Counted from the first letter of the stretch, positions 44,498 through 52,149 are shown. The stretch: 64,000 bases of DNA from Bacillus cereus ATCC 14579 (GCF_000007825.1 NC_004722.1:155001-219000); one strand, 5' to 3'. The notes: generated from the sequence alone by a model not told the origin. A program made the numbers and translations.

Positions 44498-45418
44498 ATG
44501 GATCATCATTCCTACACAACGGAAGAAGTAGCAAAGCGATTAAAAGTATCAAAATTAACTGTATACGACTTAATTAAAAAAGGAGAACTTCCTTCTTATA
44601 GAGTTGGTAGACAGATGCGCATTGATGCAGCAGATTTAGATCAATATATAAAGCAAATGAAAACAGGGAAAGTACAAGTTAATCCTGTGAAAAACGATGG
44701 TAGTAGTATCTTGAACACGTGTATTATTAGTGGTCAAGAACTAACGTTAGATATGTTAGCTAAACGTATAGAAAATCGTTTGCCAAGTTCTAATGTTTTA
44801 AGAGCGTATCAAGGTAGCTTAACGAGTTTAGTGAAAATGTATCAAGGAGAAGGAAGTATCGTTAGTTTGCATTTGTTTGATGGTGAAACGGGTACATATA
44901 ATATTCCTTACGTAAAACGTATTTTAGTAGGACAGCCATGTCTTATGATTAATTTATTGTCCAGAAATGTAGGGTTTTATGTTCAAAAAGGAAATCCGAA
45001 GAAAATAAAGACATGGGCTGACATATCCGGGTCCACTATAAAGTTTGTGAATCGAGAAAAGGGTTCTGGTATTAGAGTGTTAGTGGATGAACAATTACGA
45101 ATCCTAAAATTAAATAAAGCTGATATTAGTGGATATGAATGGGAAGAATCGAATCATCTTGGTGTTGCCACGCAAGTTGCAAATGGAAAAGCTGATGTAG
45201 GAGTAGGTTCAGAAAAGTTTTCGCAAATTGTAAATGTGGACTTTATTCCAATCATGAAAGAACAGTATGATTTAGTAATTTTGAAGAATAAAGAAAATGA
45301 AGAGCTGATTGAAGTTGTGAAAGACATTCTGCAATCGGAAGAATTTCATAATGAATTAAATGCGATTGGCGGATATGATATTACGAAAACAGGTCAAATT
45401 GTATATGAAATAAAGTGA
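44498..45418 (+). CDS. Excisionase-type HTH regulator with molybdate-binding-like domain
   Basis: A 306-aa protein. An N-terminal helix-turn-helix of the excisionase/MerR type (YTTEEVAKRLKVSKLTVYDLIKKGELPSYRVGRQMRID) is joined to a periplasmic-binding-protein-like domain (about 75-306), with INLLSRNVGFYVQKGNPKKI and NREKGSGIRVLVDEQLRIL, as in PBP-like molybdate regulators (B. subtilis YvgK relatives). Divergent from modAB, so probably their molybdate-responsive regulator. I chose the ATG at 44498, 7 nt after GTGAGGA; upstream starts lack sites. Confidence 0.88.
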   Translation: MDHHSYTTEEVAKRLKVSKLTVYDLIKKGELPSYRVGRQMRIDAADLDQYIKQMKTGKVQVNPVKNDGSSILNTCIISGQELTLDMLAKRIENRLPSSNVLRAYQGSLTSLVKMYQGEGSIVSLHLFDGETGTYNIPYVKRILVGQPCLMINLLSRNVGFYVQKGNPKKIKTWADISGSTIKFVNREKGSGIRVLVDEQLRILKLNKADISGYEWEESNHLGVATQVANGKADVGVGSEKFSQIVNVDFIPIMKEQYDLVILKNKENEELIEVVKDILQSEEFHNELNAIGGYDITKTGQIVYEIK

Positions 45419-45424
45419 AACTTT

Positions 45425-45459
45425 AATCAGTGTGGGGGTTCTTCATCCCCCACTGATTA
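45425..45459 (+). terminator. Hairpin after the molybdate regulator
   Basis: AATCAGTGTGGGGG / CCCCCACTGATT with an 8-nt loop, 6 nt after the stop, no clear T run. Confidence 0.7.
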
Positions 45460-45475
45460 TTAGCCTTCACCAATC

Positions 45476-45570
45476 GGACTTTTATGGGCAGCCCGACCCC
45501 CACCTAATTTCTTTGCTTTCGCTGAATTTTGAGGTGGGGGTCTTACTGCCCATTAAAGCGGGACAAACTA
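45476..45570. repeat. Dispersed palindromic repeat, copy 1
   Basis: GGGCAGCCCGACCCCCACCT and AGGTGGGGGTCTTACTGCCC bracket a central segment with CTTTGCTTTCGCTGAATTTT. A near copy lies at 60525-60613. It resembles the dispersed repeats (bcr) of the B. cereus group, not verified. Confidence 0.75.
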
Positions 45571-45606
45571 AAAAGCTGCTTGTCTATAAGACGAGCAGCT
45601 TTTTCT
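45570..45606 (-). terminator. Terminator of peptide module A
   Basis: AAAAAGCTGCTTGTCTA-TA-AGACGAGCAGCTTTTT, one mismatch, 31 nt after the module's last stop. Confidence 0.88.
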
Positions 45607-45636
45607 ATATATAAAGGGGTTTGGGGAAACAAAGTG

Positions 45637-45738
45637 TTAAATAAGACCTTGAGCAAGTGTATAAATGAAAGCCGTAAGAAGAGTAGCTCCACTTGCAAGT
45701 CCGATAAAGTCTGATTTGTTGAAAGTAATGTTGTTCAT
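45637..45738 (-). CDS. Micro-peptide A2 (33 aa, hydrophobic)
   Basis: A 33-aa peptide that starts MNNITFNKSDFIGLASG and continues as one hydrophobic helix ending LAQGLI. AAGGAGAG, formed at the stop of A1, lies 6 nt before its ATG, so it is probably coupled to A1. It has paralogues at 48178-48273 and 49289-49384 (FNKLDFLGLASGS, LLTAFIYAA). It may belong to the tiny DUF3948-like proteins of the B. cereus group (memory only). Function unknown. Confidence 0.82.
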   Translation of the reverse strand: MNNITFNKSDFIGLASGATLLTAFIYTLAQGLI

Positions 45739-45750
45739 TATAATCTCTCC

Positions 45751-45852
45751 TTATTTGTTTAATGTAGTTGCAACAGCTTTTGCATCGACAAGTGCGGATA
45801 GCACCATGCCCATTGTATTTAAAAATTTATTTGATTTCATATTGTTCATCAT
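45751..45852 (-). CDS. Micro-peptide A1 (33 aa, amphipathic)
   Basis: A 33-aa peptide with a double ATG start behind AAAAGGAG. It has a basic N-terminus and the shared core FLNTMGMVLSALVDAKAV ending in TLNK; a helix drawn through it would be amphipathic. Paralogues are B1, C1 and, by the core ALVDAKAV...LN, E2. First gene of module A, 46 nt after its -10 box. No secretion signal. Function unknown. Confidence 0.82.
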   Translation of the reverse strand: MMNNMKSNKFLNTMGMVLSALVDAKAVATTLNK

Positions 45853-45898
45853 GCGTATCCGCTCCTTTTCGAATAGTTGTTGCCCTGCTTATGTCTTA

Positions 45899-45963
45899 AT
45901 TATAGGGAATATGGATACTTCCAACTATCGAATTAGCTTACGAAAGACTTACACTTTTGTAAG
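45899..45963 (-). promoter_or_regulatory. Promoter element A of the micro-peptide regulon
   Basis: Minus strand: CTTACA-AAAG-TGTAAG (45963-45948), third half-site CGTAAG 11 bp on, ATTCGATAGT ending at 45924, 19 bp, then TATAAT (45904-45899). Total 65 bp, as in the other seven copies. Confidence 0.88.
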
Positions 45964-45965
45964 AA

Positions 45966-45993
45966 AAAAAGACATTCATGTAAGAATGTCTTT
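45966..45993 (-). terminator. Terminator of the LysR gene
   Basis: AAAGACATTC-TTACAT-GAATGTCTTT with a T7 run on the minus strand. It touches the lysR stop and lies directly upstream of promoter A. Confidence 0.9.
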
Positions 45994-46859
45994 CACAGCA
46001 TATTGATATGATGATGGTCTTCAATAGTTTTTAAAAAACTACGCATTGAATTCGTCATATAGCTATCTTTACGGCGTATGAAAACCGTTGAAATACTGCC
46101 GTATTTTTCAGGAATTGCATGACAATGTACCTTACCTGCTTTAGAAAGATGATGGACAGCAGACTGTGGTACGAGTGTAATTCCGAGACCGAGTGCAACA
46201 CTGTTTAATATTGTCTCTAATATATTGAATTCCATAATTCTTTTTGGTAGCAAACCTTCGTCTTTAAGCCAACGTTCTAGTTTGGAGCGGTATCCACATC
46301 CTTGGTTAAAAACGAGTAGAGGCGTTGTTGTAAATTCTTCTATATGAAAGGCTTTATTTTGTGTTATAAGCATTAATTTCTCTGTACTAACATCGTATTG
46401 TTCGATTAGTGGATGTTTAATAGGACCTGATATAAAGGCGCCATCTAATTGATGATCAAGTACTTCTCTAATTAATTCTTCTGTTAGACCCGCTTGTAAT
46501 GATAAATCGACATTCGGATAGCTTTTATAGTAAGAAGATAAAATGGTAGGCAGTGTACTTACTGTTTCGACTGTACCGATTTTTAATATACCAGAAGGTG
46601 TTTCGCTATCTAAAAATACTTGTTTTAGTTCGTCGACATCTTGCAAAATTTTACTAACATAAACGAGCATTTTTCTTCCTTCAGCTGTTAAAGTCATTCC
46701 TCGTTTATGGCGGTAAAAGAGTGGGGTTTTTAATTCGTTTTCTAGTTGTTTAATACGTGCAGTTACATTTGATTGTACATAATTTAATTCCTTTGCTGCG
46801 CTACTTACACTACCCTGATCGGCAACGCTTTTAAAGATTTGTAAGTCTCTTAATTCCAT
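45993..46859 (-). CDS. LysR family transcriptional regulator
   Basis: A 288-aa regulator with an N-terminal winged helix ([40 protein letters not shown]) and a LysR substrate-binding domain with [17 protein letters not shown] chose the ATG at 46859 behind AAGGGGGATTAC. It is divergent from an EamA transporter, and a 35-bp palindrome lies between the two, so it probably controls that transporter in response to an unknown ligand. Confidence 0.92.
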
Positions 46860-46874
46860 TTTGTAATCCCCCTT

Positions 46875-46909
46875 GATGTTAACTATCATTATAAATGATA
46901 GTTAACATC
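46875..46909. promoter_or_regulatory. 35-bp palindrome between the LysR and EamA genes
   Basis: GATGTTAACTATCAT and ATGATAGTTAACATC flank TATAA, a perfect 15-bp inverted repeat. It is the probable LysR operator. Confidence 0.8.
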
Positions 46910-46986
46910 ATTTTGAATCATTTTACGTGATATATTTTTTCTTTTACAATTCTCTTTGTGCAAATAGAAAGAAACGGGGGATTGCG

Positions 46987-47955
46987 GTGAGAAGAGGTCA
47001 AATGATAATAGGGGCTTTGGCGTGTTTAATTGCGAGTATGTCATGGGGAGCGATGTTTCCAGTTGCTGATCATGCGCTAGAATACATAGATCCATTTTAT
47101 TTTTCGCTTATTCGCTATGGAGCAGTGGCGATAATGCTGATTGTATTGTTGTTAGTGAAAGAAGGAAAACAGGCATTTTGTTTAGAGGGAAGAGGAAAGT
47201 TACTCGTCTTTTTTGGAACGATGGCATTTACAGTATATAATGTCCTCATATTTTTAGGGCAAATGTTAATGGGTAAGTCGGGTGTAATGGTAGCTTCCAT
47301 TATGGAAGCACTTATGCCGATGATTTCTATTTGTATTTTATGGGGATATAAGCATATAAAACCGAAGAAGTATATGATAACGAGTATGGTTATTGCTTTT
47401 GTAGGAGCTGTGTTTGTTATTACAAAAGGTGACATGAGTTTCTTTGTAACATTGAAAGATAATATGTTCCCATTAGCATTTATATTTATTGGTGTTGTAG
47501 GGTGGGTTATTTATACGATGGGTGGTCAAACTTGTAGTGATTGGTCAACATTACGTTATTCTACGTTGACGTGTGTATTCGGTACGACTGTTACAGGAAT
47601 TATAACGGTAATTATTACGTCGCTTGGATATATTTCAGTTCCGAGTATGGGAACGATTTCTATTGTGAAATATGATTTGTTATTCATGATGACATTGCCA
47701 GGTATTGTAGCGCTACTTGCTTGGAACTATGGTGTGAAAATTTTATCATCCATTAATGGGATTTTATTTATTAATTTTGTACCAATTACGACTTTAGCTA
47801 TTATGATGATGCAAGGGTATCAAATCACAATGTTTGATATTATAGGGACTGTACTTGTTATTGCAGCGCTTATTCGCAATAACGTTTGCCAGAGAAAAGA
47901 AGAAAATATAAATAAGAGAGTTTTACAAGAAGAACAATTACGTCAAGCTGTTTAA
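46987..47955 (+). CDS. EamA/DMT family transporter
   Basis: A 322-aa, ten-helix drug/metabolite transporter with two EamA repeats (ACLIASMSWGAMFPVADHALEYIDPFYFSLIRYG; later AWNYGVKILSSINGILFINFVPIT). The GTG start is chosen because AAACGGGGGA lies 5 nt upstream; upstream codons lack a site. It is probably regulated by the divergent LysR gene. A 46-aa gene follows 21 nt later. Confidence 0.9.
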   Translation: MRRGQMIIGALACLIASMSWGAMFPVADHALEYIDPFYFSLIRYGAVAIMLIVLLLVKEGKQAFCLEGRGKLLVFFGTMAFTVYNVLIFLGQMLMGKSGVMVASIMEALMPMISICILWGYKHIKPKKYMITSMVIAFVGAVFVITKGDMSFFVTLKDNMFPLAFIFIGVVGWVIYTMGGQTCSDWSTLRYSTLTCVFGTTVTGIITVIITSLGYISVPSMGTISIVKYDLLFMMTLPGIVALLAWNYGVKILSSINGILFINFVPITTLAIMMMQGYQITMFDIIGTVLVIAALIRNNVCQRKEENINKRVLQEEQLRQAV

Positions 47956-47976
47956 TAGGCAAATGGAGGATTTCAC

Positions 47977-48117
47977 ATGTTAGAAAGTTTATTGTTTTTC
48001 TTCGCCGTCGGAGTTGCCTGTGAGCTTGCAGCAATTAATCGAAATGGTCGTAAAAAGATAAAACAACAAGCTGAGCTGATACAGCTTTTAAAAGAATTGA
48101 AAGAAAGAAAAAATTAA
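47977..48117 (+). CDS. Small membrane-anchored protein, 46 aa
   Basis: A 46-aa frame behind AAATGGAGG. It has an N-terminal hydrophobic helix (LESLLFFFAVGVACELAAI) and a charged helical tail rich in Lys, Gln and Leu that could form a coiled coil. It lies 21 nt after the EamA gene and before a terminator, so it is probably co-transcribed. Not recognised. Confidence 0.75.
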   Translation: MLESLLFFFAVGVACELAAINRNGRKKIKQQAELIQLLKELKERKN

Positions 48118-48150
48118 AAAGACGACCGGGCATAGACGGTCGTCTTTTTC
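48116..48150. terminator. Bidirectional terminator (46-aa gene / module B)
   Basis: AAAAAGACGACCG-GGCATA-GACGGTCGTCTTTTT region. The same sequence recurs at 49217-49250. Confidence 0.92.
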
Positions 48151-48177
48151 TATATAAAGGGGAAAGGGGACACAAAG

Positions 48178-48273
48178 TTATACAAGCGTAGCAGCGTAAA
48201 TGAAAGCAGTAAGAAGAAGAGAGCCGCTAGCTAATCCTAAAAAATCTAATTTGTTAAAAGTAATGTTATTCAT
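48178..48273 (-). CDS. Micro-peptide B2 (31 aa, hydrophobic)
   Basis: Paralogue of A2: MNNITFNKLDFLGLASGS followed by a hydrophobic helix ending YAATLV. AAGGAGAATG, next to the B1 stop, provides the ribosome binding site. It is almost identical to C2, with one residue changed (Leu/Ile at position 19). Confidence 0.83.
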   Translation of the reverse strand: MNNITFNKLDFLGLASGSLLLTAFIYAATLV

Positions 48274-48285
48274 AATACATTCTCC

Positions 48286-48387
48286 TTACTTGTTTAATGC
48301 AGAAGCAACAGCTTTTGCATCGAAAAGAGCCGATAATACCATGCCCATTGTATTTAAGAAATTGTTCGTTTTCATTTTGTTCATCAT
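48286..48387 (-). CDS. Micro-peptide B1 (33 aa, amphipathic)
   Basis: Paralogue of A1 and C1: double ATG, KMKTNNFLNTMGMVLSAL, then FDAKAVASALNK. AAAAGGAGTGG lies upstream. Its stop is merged with the B2 ribosome binding site. Confidence 0.83.
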   Translation of the reverse strand: MMNKMKTNNFLNTMGMVLSALFDAKAVASALNK

Positions 48388-48433
48388 ATTGATCCACTCC
48401 TTTTCGAATAATTGTTGCCCTGTTTCTGACTTA

Positions 48434-48498
48434 ATTGTATGAAATATAGTAAGAAGTAACTATCGAATTAGCTTACAAGAAAATTACACTTTTGTAAG
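48434..48498 (-). promoter_or_regulatory. Promoter element B of the micro-peptide regulon
   Basis: Minus strand CTTACA-AAAG-TGTAAT, TGTAAG 11 bp on, ATTCGATAGT, 19 bp, TACAAT (48439-48434). 65 bp. Confidence 0.88.
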
Positions 48499-48610
48499 AA
48501 TTGAAATTTAACAATTCATCCTTAATTTTATTACCAACTCCTAAAACTTAGTGTTATAATTATTATAAGAATATGATTATACTTCGGATGTTTAGAAAGG
48601 AACGAAATAA

Positions 48611-49216
48611 ATGTATAAACCAATTACATTTTTGTTGAAATATATATTTAAAACAGCTGGGAAAGTAGAAGTACAAGGAAGAGAAAAGCTACCAGAAGGT
48701 GGACCCTATGTTGTTGCATGTACACATACAAGTTTTATGGATGTATTAATGTTAGCTACAGGGATGTATCCAACTCAAATTCATTACATGGCCAAAAAAG
48801 AATTATTTGAAGGGAAATTCAAAAATTGGTTCTTTAAAAATGTAAATGCATTCCCTGTAGATCGTGCGAATCCAGGACCAAGTACACTTAAAATTCCATC
48901 ACGTTTATTAAAAGAAGGAAAGGTAGTAGGGATTTTTCCGAGTGGAACAAGATCAGCGGAAGATGTTTCATTAAAAGCGGGTGCTGTGACAATTGCGATG
49001 CGTTCCAATGTTCCGTTAGTACCAGCAGCTTATGTTGGTCCATCAAGTGTAAAAGAATTAATAAAGGGGAAAAAGGCACAATTGATTTTTGGAGATCCAA
49101 TTCAAATTGAGGCTGGAGAACAAATAGATCGAAAAACCGCTATGAAAATGATGACGGATCAATTAAATGAGAAGTTTGAGGAGTTAAAAGAAGCTTTGCA
49201 ATCAAATCAAAAATAA
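48611..49216 (+). CDS. 1-acyl-sn-glycerol-3-phosphate acyltransferase-like (PlsC family)
   Basis: A 201-aa PlsC-family acyltransferase that would add the second acyl chain in phosphatidic acid synthesis. The HX4D catalytic motif is HTSFMD, the substrate-binding block is FPVDRANPG and the third motif reads FPSGTRS (usually EGTRS). The ATG follows GAAAGGAACG. It is flanked by modules B and C, which point away from or toward it but share no operon. It may be a secondary paralogue. Confidence 0.9.
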   Translation: MYKPITFLLKYIFKTAGKVEVQGREKLPEGGPYVVACTHTSFMDVLMLATGMYPTQIHYMAKKELFEGKFKNWFFKNVNAFPVDRANPGPSTLKIPSRLLKEGKVVGIFPSGTRSAEDVSLKAGAVTIAMRSNVPLVPAAYVGPSSVKELIKGKKAQLIFGDPIQIEAGEQIDRKTAMKMMTDQLNEKFEELKEALQSNQK

Positions 49217-49250
49217 GAAAAGACGACCGGGCATAGACGGTCGTCTTTTC
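49217..49250. terminator. Bidirectional terminator (plsC-like / module C)
   Basis: AAAAGACGACCG-GGCATA-GACGGTCGTCTTTT region, same as the one at 48116-48150. Confidence 0.92.
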
Positions 49251-49288
49251 TATTACTATTTATAATAAAGGGGAAAGGGGACACAAAG

Positions 49289-49384
49289 TTATACAAGCGT
49301 AGCGGCGTAAATAAAAGCAGTAAGAAGAATCGAGCCACTAGCTAGTCCTAAAAAATCTAATTTGTTAAAAGTGATGTTATTCAT
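49289..49384 (-). CDS. Micro-peptide C2 (31 aa, hydrophobic)
   Basis: Paralogue of A2/B2: MNNITFNKLDFLGLASGS, then ILLTAFIYAATLV. Ribosome binding site AAGGAGAATG at the stop of C1. Confidence 0.83.
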   Translation of the reverse strand: MNNITFNKLDFLGLASGSILLTAFIYAATLV

Positions 49385-49396
49385 AATACATTCTCC

Positions 49397-49498
49397 TTAC
49401 TTGTTTAATGTAGAAGCAACAGCTTTTGCGTCGATAAGAGCGGAAAATACCATGCCCATTGTATGTAAGAAATTGTTCGTTTTTATTTTGTTCATCAT
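49397..49498 (-). CDS. Micro-peptide C1 (33 aa, amphipathic)
   Basis: Paralogue of A1/B1: double ATG, KIKTNNFLHTMGMVFSALID, then AKAVASTLNK. AAAAGGAGCGG upstream. Confidence 0.83.
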   Translation of the reverse strand: MMNKIKTNNFLHTMGMVFSALIDAKAVASTLNK

Positions 49499-49544
49499 AT
49501 TAATCCGCTCCTTTTCAAATAGTTGTTACCTTGTTTCTGACTTA

Positions 49545-49609
49545 ATTGTATGAAATGTTGCGGAAAGTCACTATCGAATTAGCTTACAGAAAAATTACAC
49601 TTTTGTAAG
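49545..49609 (-). promoter_or_regulatory. Promoter element C of the micro-peptide regulon
   Basis: Minus strand CTTACA-AAAG-TGTAAT, TGTAAG 11 bp on, ATTCGATAGT, 19 bp, TACAAT (49550-49545). 65 bp. Confidence 0.88.
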
Positions 49610-49689
49610 AGAAACGAATGAAGGTGTAATGATAAGAAGATTTGACATATGTTCATGAGATTCATTAAGTTAAAGGTAGAGGTGAGTGT

Positions 49690-50667
49690 ATGGCTAATAT
49701 TAAAGATATTGCAAAGATGGCGGGAGTTTCAGTTACGACTGTTTCGAGAGTGTTGAATGATCACCCATATGTAAGTGAAGAAAAAAGAAAAGCGGTTATA
49801 GAGATAGTTGAGAAATTGAATTACTCGCAAAACGCAAATGCTGTTCATTTATCAAAAGGAAAAACGAATATTGTTGGTGTGATTTTACCGTATATTAATC
49901 ATCCGTGTTTTGATGCGATGGTGAGCGGAATGATGGAGACTGCGTTAGCGCATAATTACAGGGTGCTACTTTGCCAAACGAATTATAATAAAAAAGAAGA
50001 AATGAAAAGTTTACATATGTTAAAAACAAAACAATTGGATGGTCTTATTATTTGTTCACGTGCAAATGATTGGGAAACGATAGAACCGTATGCTTCTTAC
50101 GGCGCAATAATTGCTTGTGAAGACAATGATATTTCAAACATCTCAAGTGTATATACGAATCATTCAGCGGCCTTTCAATTAGGAATGGATTATTTGATTG
50201 AGAAAGGTTATAAAAAAATTGGTTATTGTACGGGAAGAAAATTAGGGCCGAGTAGTCAAAAGCGTTTTGATGTTTATAAACAGCAATTGCAATCTATAGA
50301 CGAAGAGGTTAATGAAGAATGGATTTTTACAGAATGTTTTACACTAGAAGATGGTGTAAAAGTGGCTCATAAGTTAAAAGAGATGCAGGATCTTCCTGAA
50401 GCATTAATAGTAGCAGGTGATGAAGTTGCGATTGGGGTTATGACAGAGGTTGAAAAATTAGGGATTCAAGTTCCTGAGGATTTAGCGATTATTGGCTTTG
50501 ATAATCAACCTATCTCGCAAGTGTTACAATTGACAACTATTGATCAAAATTTAAAGGAGATAGGGAAAACTGCTTTTGAAATGTTGCATAGAAAAGTGAA
50601 TGACGAGAGTTCTGAACAAGAAAAGCTGGAAATTCCATACGAACTTGTGGAACGCTCTACAGTTTAA
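49690..50667 (+). CDS. LacI family transcriptional regulator
   Basis: A 325-aa regulator. The LacI helix-turn-helix and hinge are MANIKDIAKMAGVSVTTVSRVLNDHPYVSEEKR. The sugar-binding domain has GVILPYINHPCFDAMVSGM and the C-terminal IIGFDNQPISQVLQLTTIDQ. The ATG follows AGAGGTGAG. Its probable operator (GAAACGCGTTTC) lies downstream at 50728-50739, inside a promoter that leads into no obvious sugar gene. Its effector is unknown. Confidence 0.93.
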   Translation: MANIKDIAKMAGVSVTTVSRVLNDHPYVSEEKRKAVIEIVEKLNYSQNANAVHLSKGKTNIVGVILPYINHPCFDAMVSGMMETALAHNYRVLLCQTNYNKKEEMKSLHMLKTKQLDGLIICSRANDWETIEPYASYGAIIACEDNDISNISSVYTNHSAAFQLGMDYLIEKGYKKIGYCTGRKLGPSSQKRFDVYKQQLQSIDEEVNEEWIFTECFTLEDGVKVAHKLKEMQDLPEALIVAGDEVAIGVMTEVEKLGIQVPEDLAIIGFDNQPISQVLQLTTIDQNLKEIGKTAFEMLHRKVNDESSEQEKLEIPYELVERSTV

Positions 50668-50670
50668 TCG

Positions 50671-50711
50671 TAATCCGTTATGTGTATAATCGCATAACGG
50701 ATTATTTTTTT
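50671..50711 (+). terminator. Terminator of the LacI-family gene
   Basis: TAATCCGTTATG / CATAACGGATTA with a 10-nt loop and T7. Confidence 0.93.
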
Positions 50712-50720
50712 GAAATATCT

Positions 50721-50750
50721 TTGACAGGAAACGCGTTTCATACTTTATAA
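50721..50750 (+). promoter_or_regulatory. Promoter with embedded LacI-type operator
   Basis: TTGACA (50721-50726), then the palindrome GAAACGCGTTTC (50728-50739) in the spacer, then TTTATAA (50744-50750). An AAAGGAG follows at 50749, with no start codon at useful distance. The next gene starts at 50829. Confidence 0.75.
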
Positions 50751-50828
50751 AGGAGTTAAACCGGTCTGTAATAATCCATGGATTCTTTTCAAGTGTTAAT
50801 GCAGTGAATAGAATTTGGAGGAATATGC

Positions 50829-51158
50829 ATGAATGAACTTTTATCGAGTATGAAAAAGTATGTAGATGATGATGAAAAGATTCTGGCTTTTGTGGTAGGG
50901 ATATTTGAGAAGGATAATTTTATATTATCGTATCAACATGGGGTTTTTGTTGCCACTACTAGACGTCTCCTTTTTTACGGGAAATTTCCGTACTATTCTT
51001 CAACATTTAAAGAGTATTCATATTTGTATATAGATAGCATAGATTTTCATCCGTATTTTGAATTTACTTGTAGTCATGAAACCATTCGCGCTAAGTATAT
51101 TCAGAAAGGGAATGTGGAGCGATTTGTCCGTGCAGTTAGAGCAAATATGAATAATTAA
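50829..51158 (+). CDS. PH domain-containing protein (bacterial PH, YokE-like)
   Basis: A 109-aa protein with the bacterial pleckstrin-homology pattern: helix, then strands GVFVATTRRLLFYGK, EYSYLYIDSIDFHP and a C-terminal helix VERFVRAVRANM. The ATG follows TTTGGAGGA. Such proteins are of unknown function. It may be transcribed from the LacI-operator promoter 80 nt upstream. Confidence 0.82.
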   Translation: MNELLSSMKKYVDDDEKILAFVVGIFEKDNFILSYQHGVFVATTRRLLFYGKFPYYSSTFKEYSYLYIDSIDFHPYFEFTCSHETIRAKYIQKGNVERFVRAVRANMNN

Positions 51159-51276
51159 TCAACCCTCTGTTTAAACATAATATTTCAATTTTCAAGAGGG
51201 AAAATGCGGAATAAAAACCACTTCTAAACCTCTAGGAGATAGTGATACAATGTCAAATGGGGGGAGGGTATGAACT

Positions 51277-52113
51277 ATGGTTAATCAACGTATAAAGGAA
51301 ATAACACTAATTACAATTGGTTCATTATTATTCGCAATTGGTATTAATTACTTTGCAATTCCAAACCGTTTATCGGAAGGTGGAATTATTGGTTTAACGG
51401 TTGTTACGTACTACTTATTTGATTGGTCACCAGGAATTGTGAACTTTGCTATAAATGCAATTTTACTAGCTGTTGGTTATAAATTTTTTGATAAGAAAAC
51501 AATGATTTATACAATTTTAGGGATTGTAGAAACATCTTTGTTTTTATACGTTACAGAACATATTGAGTATCATGTAAATAGTGATACATTATTAGCAGCT
51601 TTATTTGCTGGTTTATTTGTGGGAATTGGATTAGGTTGTATGTTCAAAGCCGGAGGTACATCGGGAGGATCAGCAATCTTAGCTCAGTTAGCAAATCAAT
51701 ATTTAGGTTGGAGTGTAGGTAAAGGCGTACTAATTATTGATATTGTTGTAATTGCTGGTTCTGTATTTATAATAGGGCAAGAAAAGGCGATGTATACACT
51801 TGTGGCTGTGTTCATTGGAGCGAAGGTGATTGATTTCATTGTAGAAGGAATGGACACAAAAACGGCTGTTACGATTATTTCGAATCAACCAGATTTAATT
51901 CGTGAAGCTATTACGAAAAATATGACACGCGGTGTTACTGTATTAGAAGGGCGCGGCGGATATACTGGTAAAAATAAAGAAGTTTTATATGTTGTTATTA
52001 ATAAACAAGAGCTTGTTAAGTTAAAACAAGTTATTAGCCGGGTAGATGAAGATGCTTTCGTTGTTATACATGATGTACGTGATGTACTTGGCGGTGGCTT
52101 TAAAGCAAGCTAA
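51277..52113 (+). CDS. YitT family membrane protein
   Basis: A 278-aa protein with five or six helices (YitT_membrane, formerly DUF161), containing GGIIGLTVVTYYLFDWSPGI and MFKAGGTSGGSAILAQL, and a C-terminal soluble DUF2179 domain (MTRGVTVLEGRGGYTGKNKEVLYVVI). Function of the family is unknown; several paralogues are usual in Bacillus. The ATG follows GGGGGGAGGG. Confidence 0.93.
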   Translation: MVNQRIKEITLITIGSLLFAIGINYFAIPNRLSEGGIIGLTVVTYYLFDWSPGIVNFAINAILLAVGYKFFDKKTMIYTILGIVETSLFLYVTEHIEYHVNSDTLLAALFAGLFVGIGLGCMFKAGGTSGGSAILAQLANQYLGWSVGKGVLIIDIVVIAGSVFIIGQEKAMYTLVAVFIGAKVIDFIVEGMDTKTAVTIISNQPDLIREAITKNMTRGVTVLEGRGGYTGKNKEVLYVVINKQELVKLKQVISRVDEDAFVVIHDVRDVLGGGFKAS

Positions 52114-52145
52114 AAGGTGAACGAGTAAATTCGTTCACCTTTTTT
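52112..52145 (+). terminator. Terminator of the YitT gene
   Basis: AAAAGGTGAACGA-GTAAAT-TCGTTCACCTTTT with T6. Promoter G begins 5 nt later. Confidence 0.92.
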
Positions 52146-52149
52146 AATT

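Noticed and set aside
45476..45570. Insertion sequence or transposon end
   Set aside because: No transposase frame or target duplication is visible; the element is a short palindromic repeat.
45637..49498. CRISPR array suggested by repeated units
   Set aside because: The repeats are gene-sized, contain open frames and promoters, and are not separated by regular spacers.
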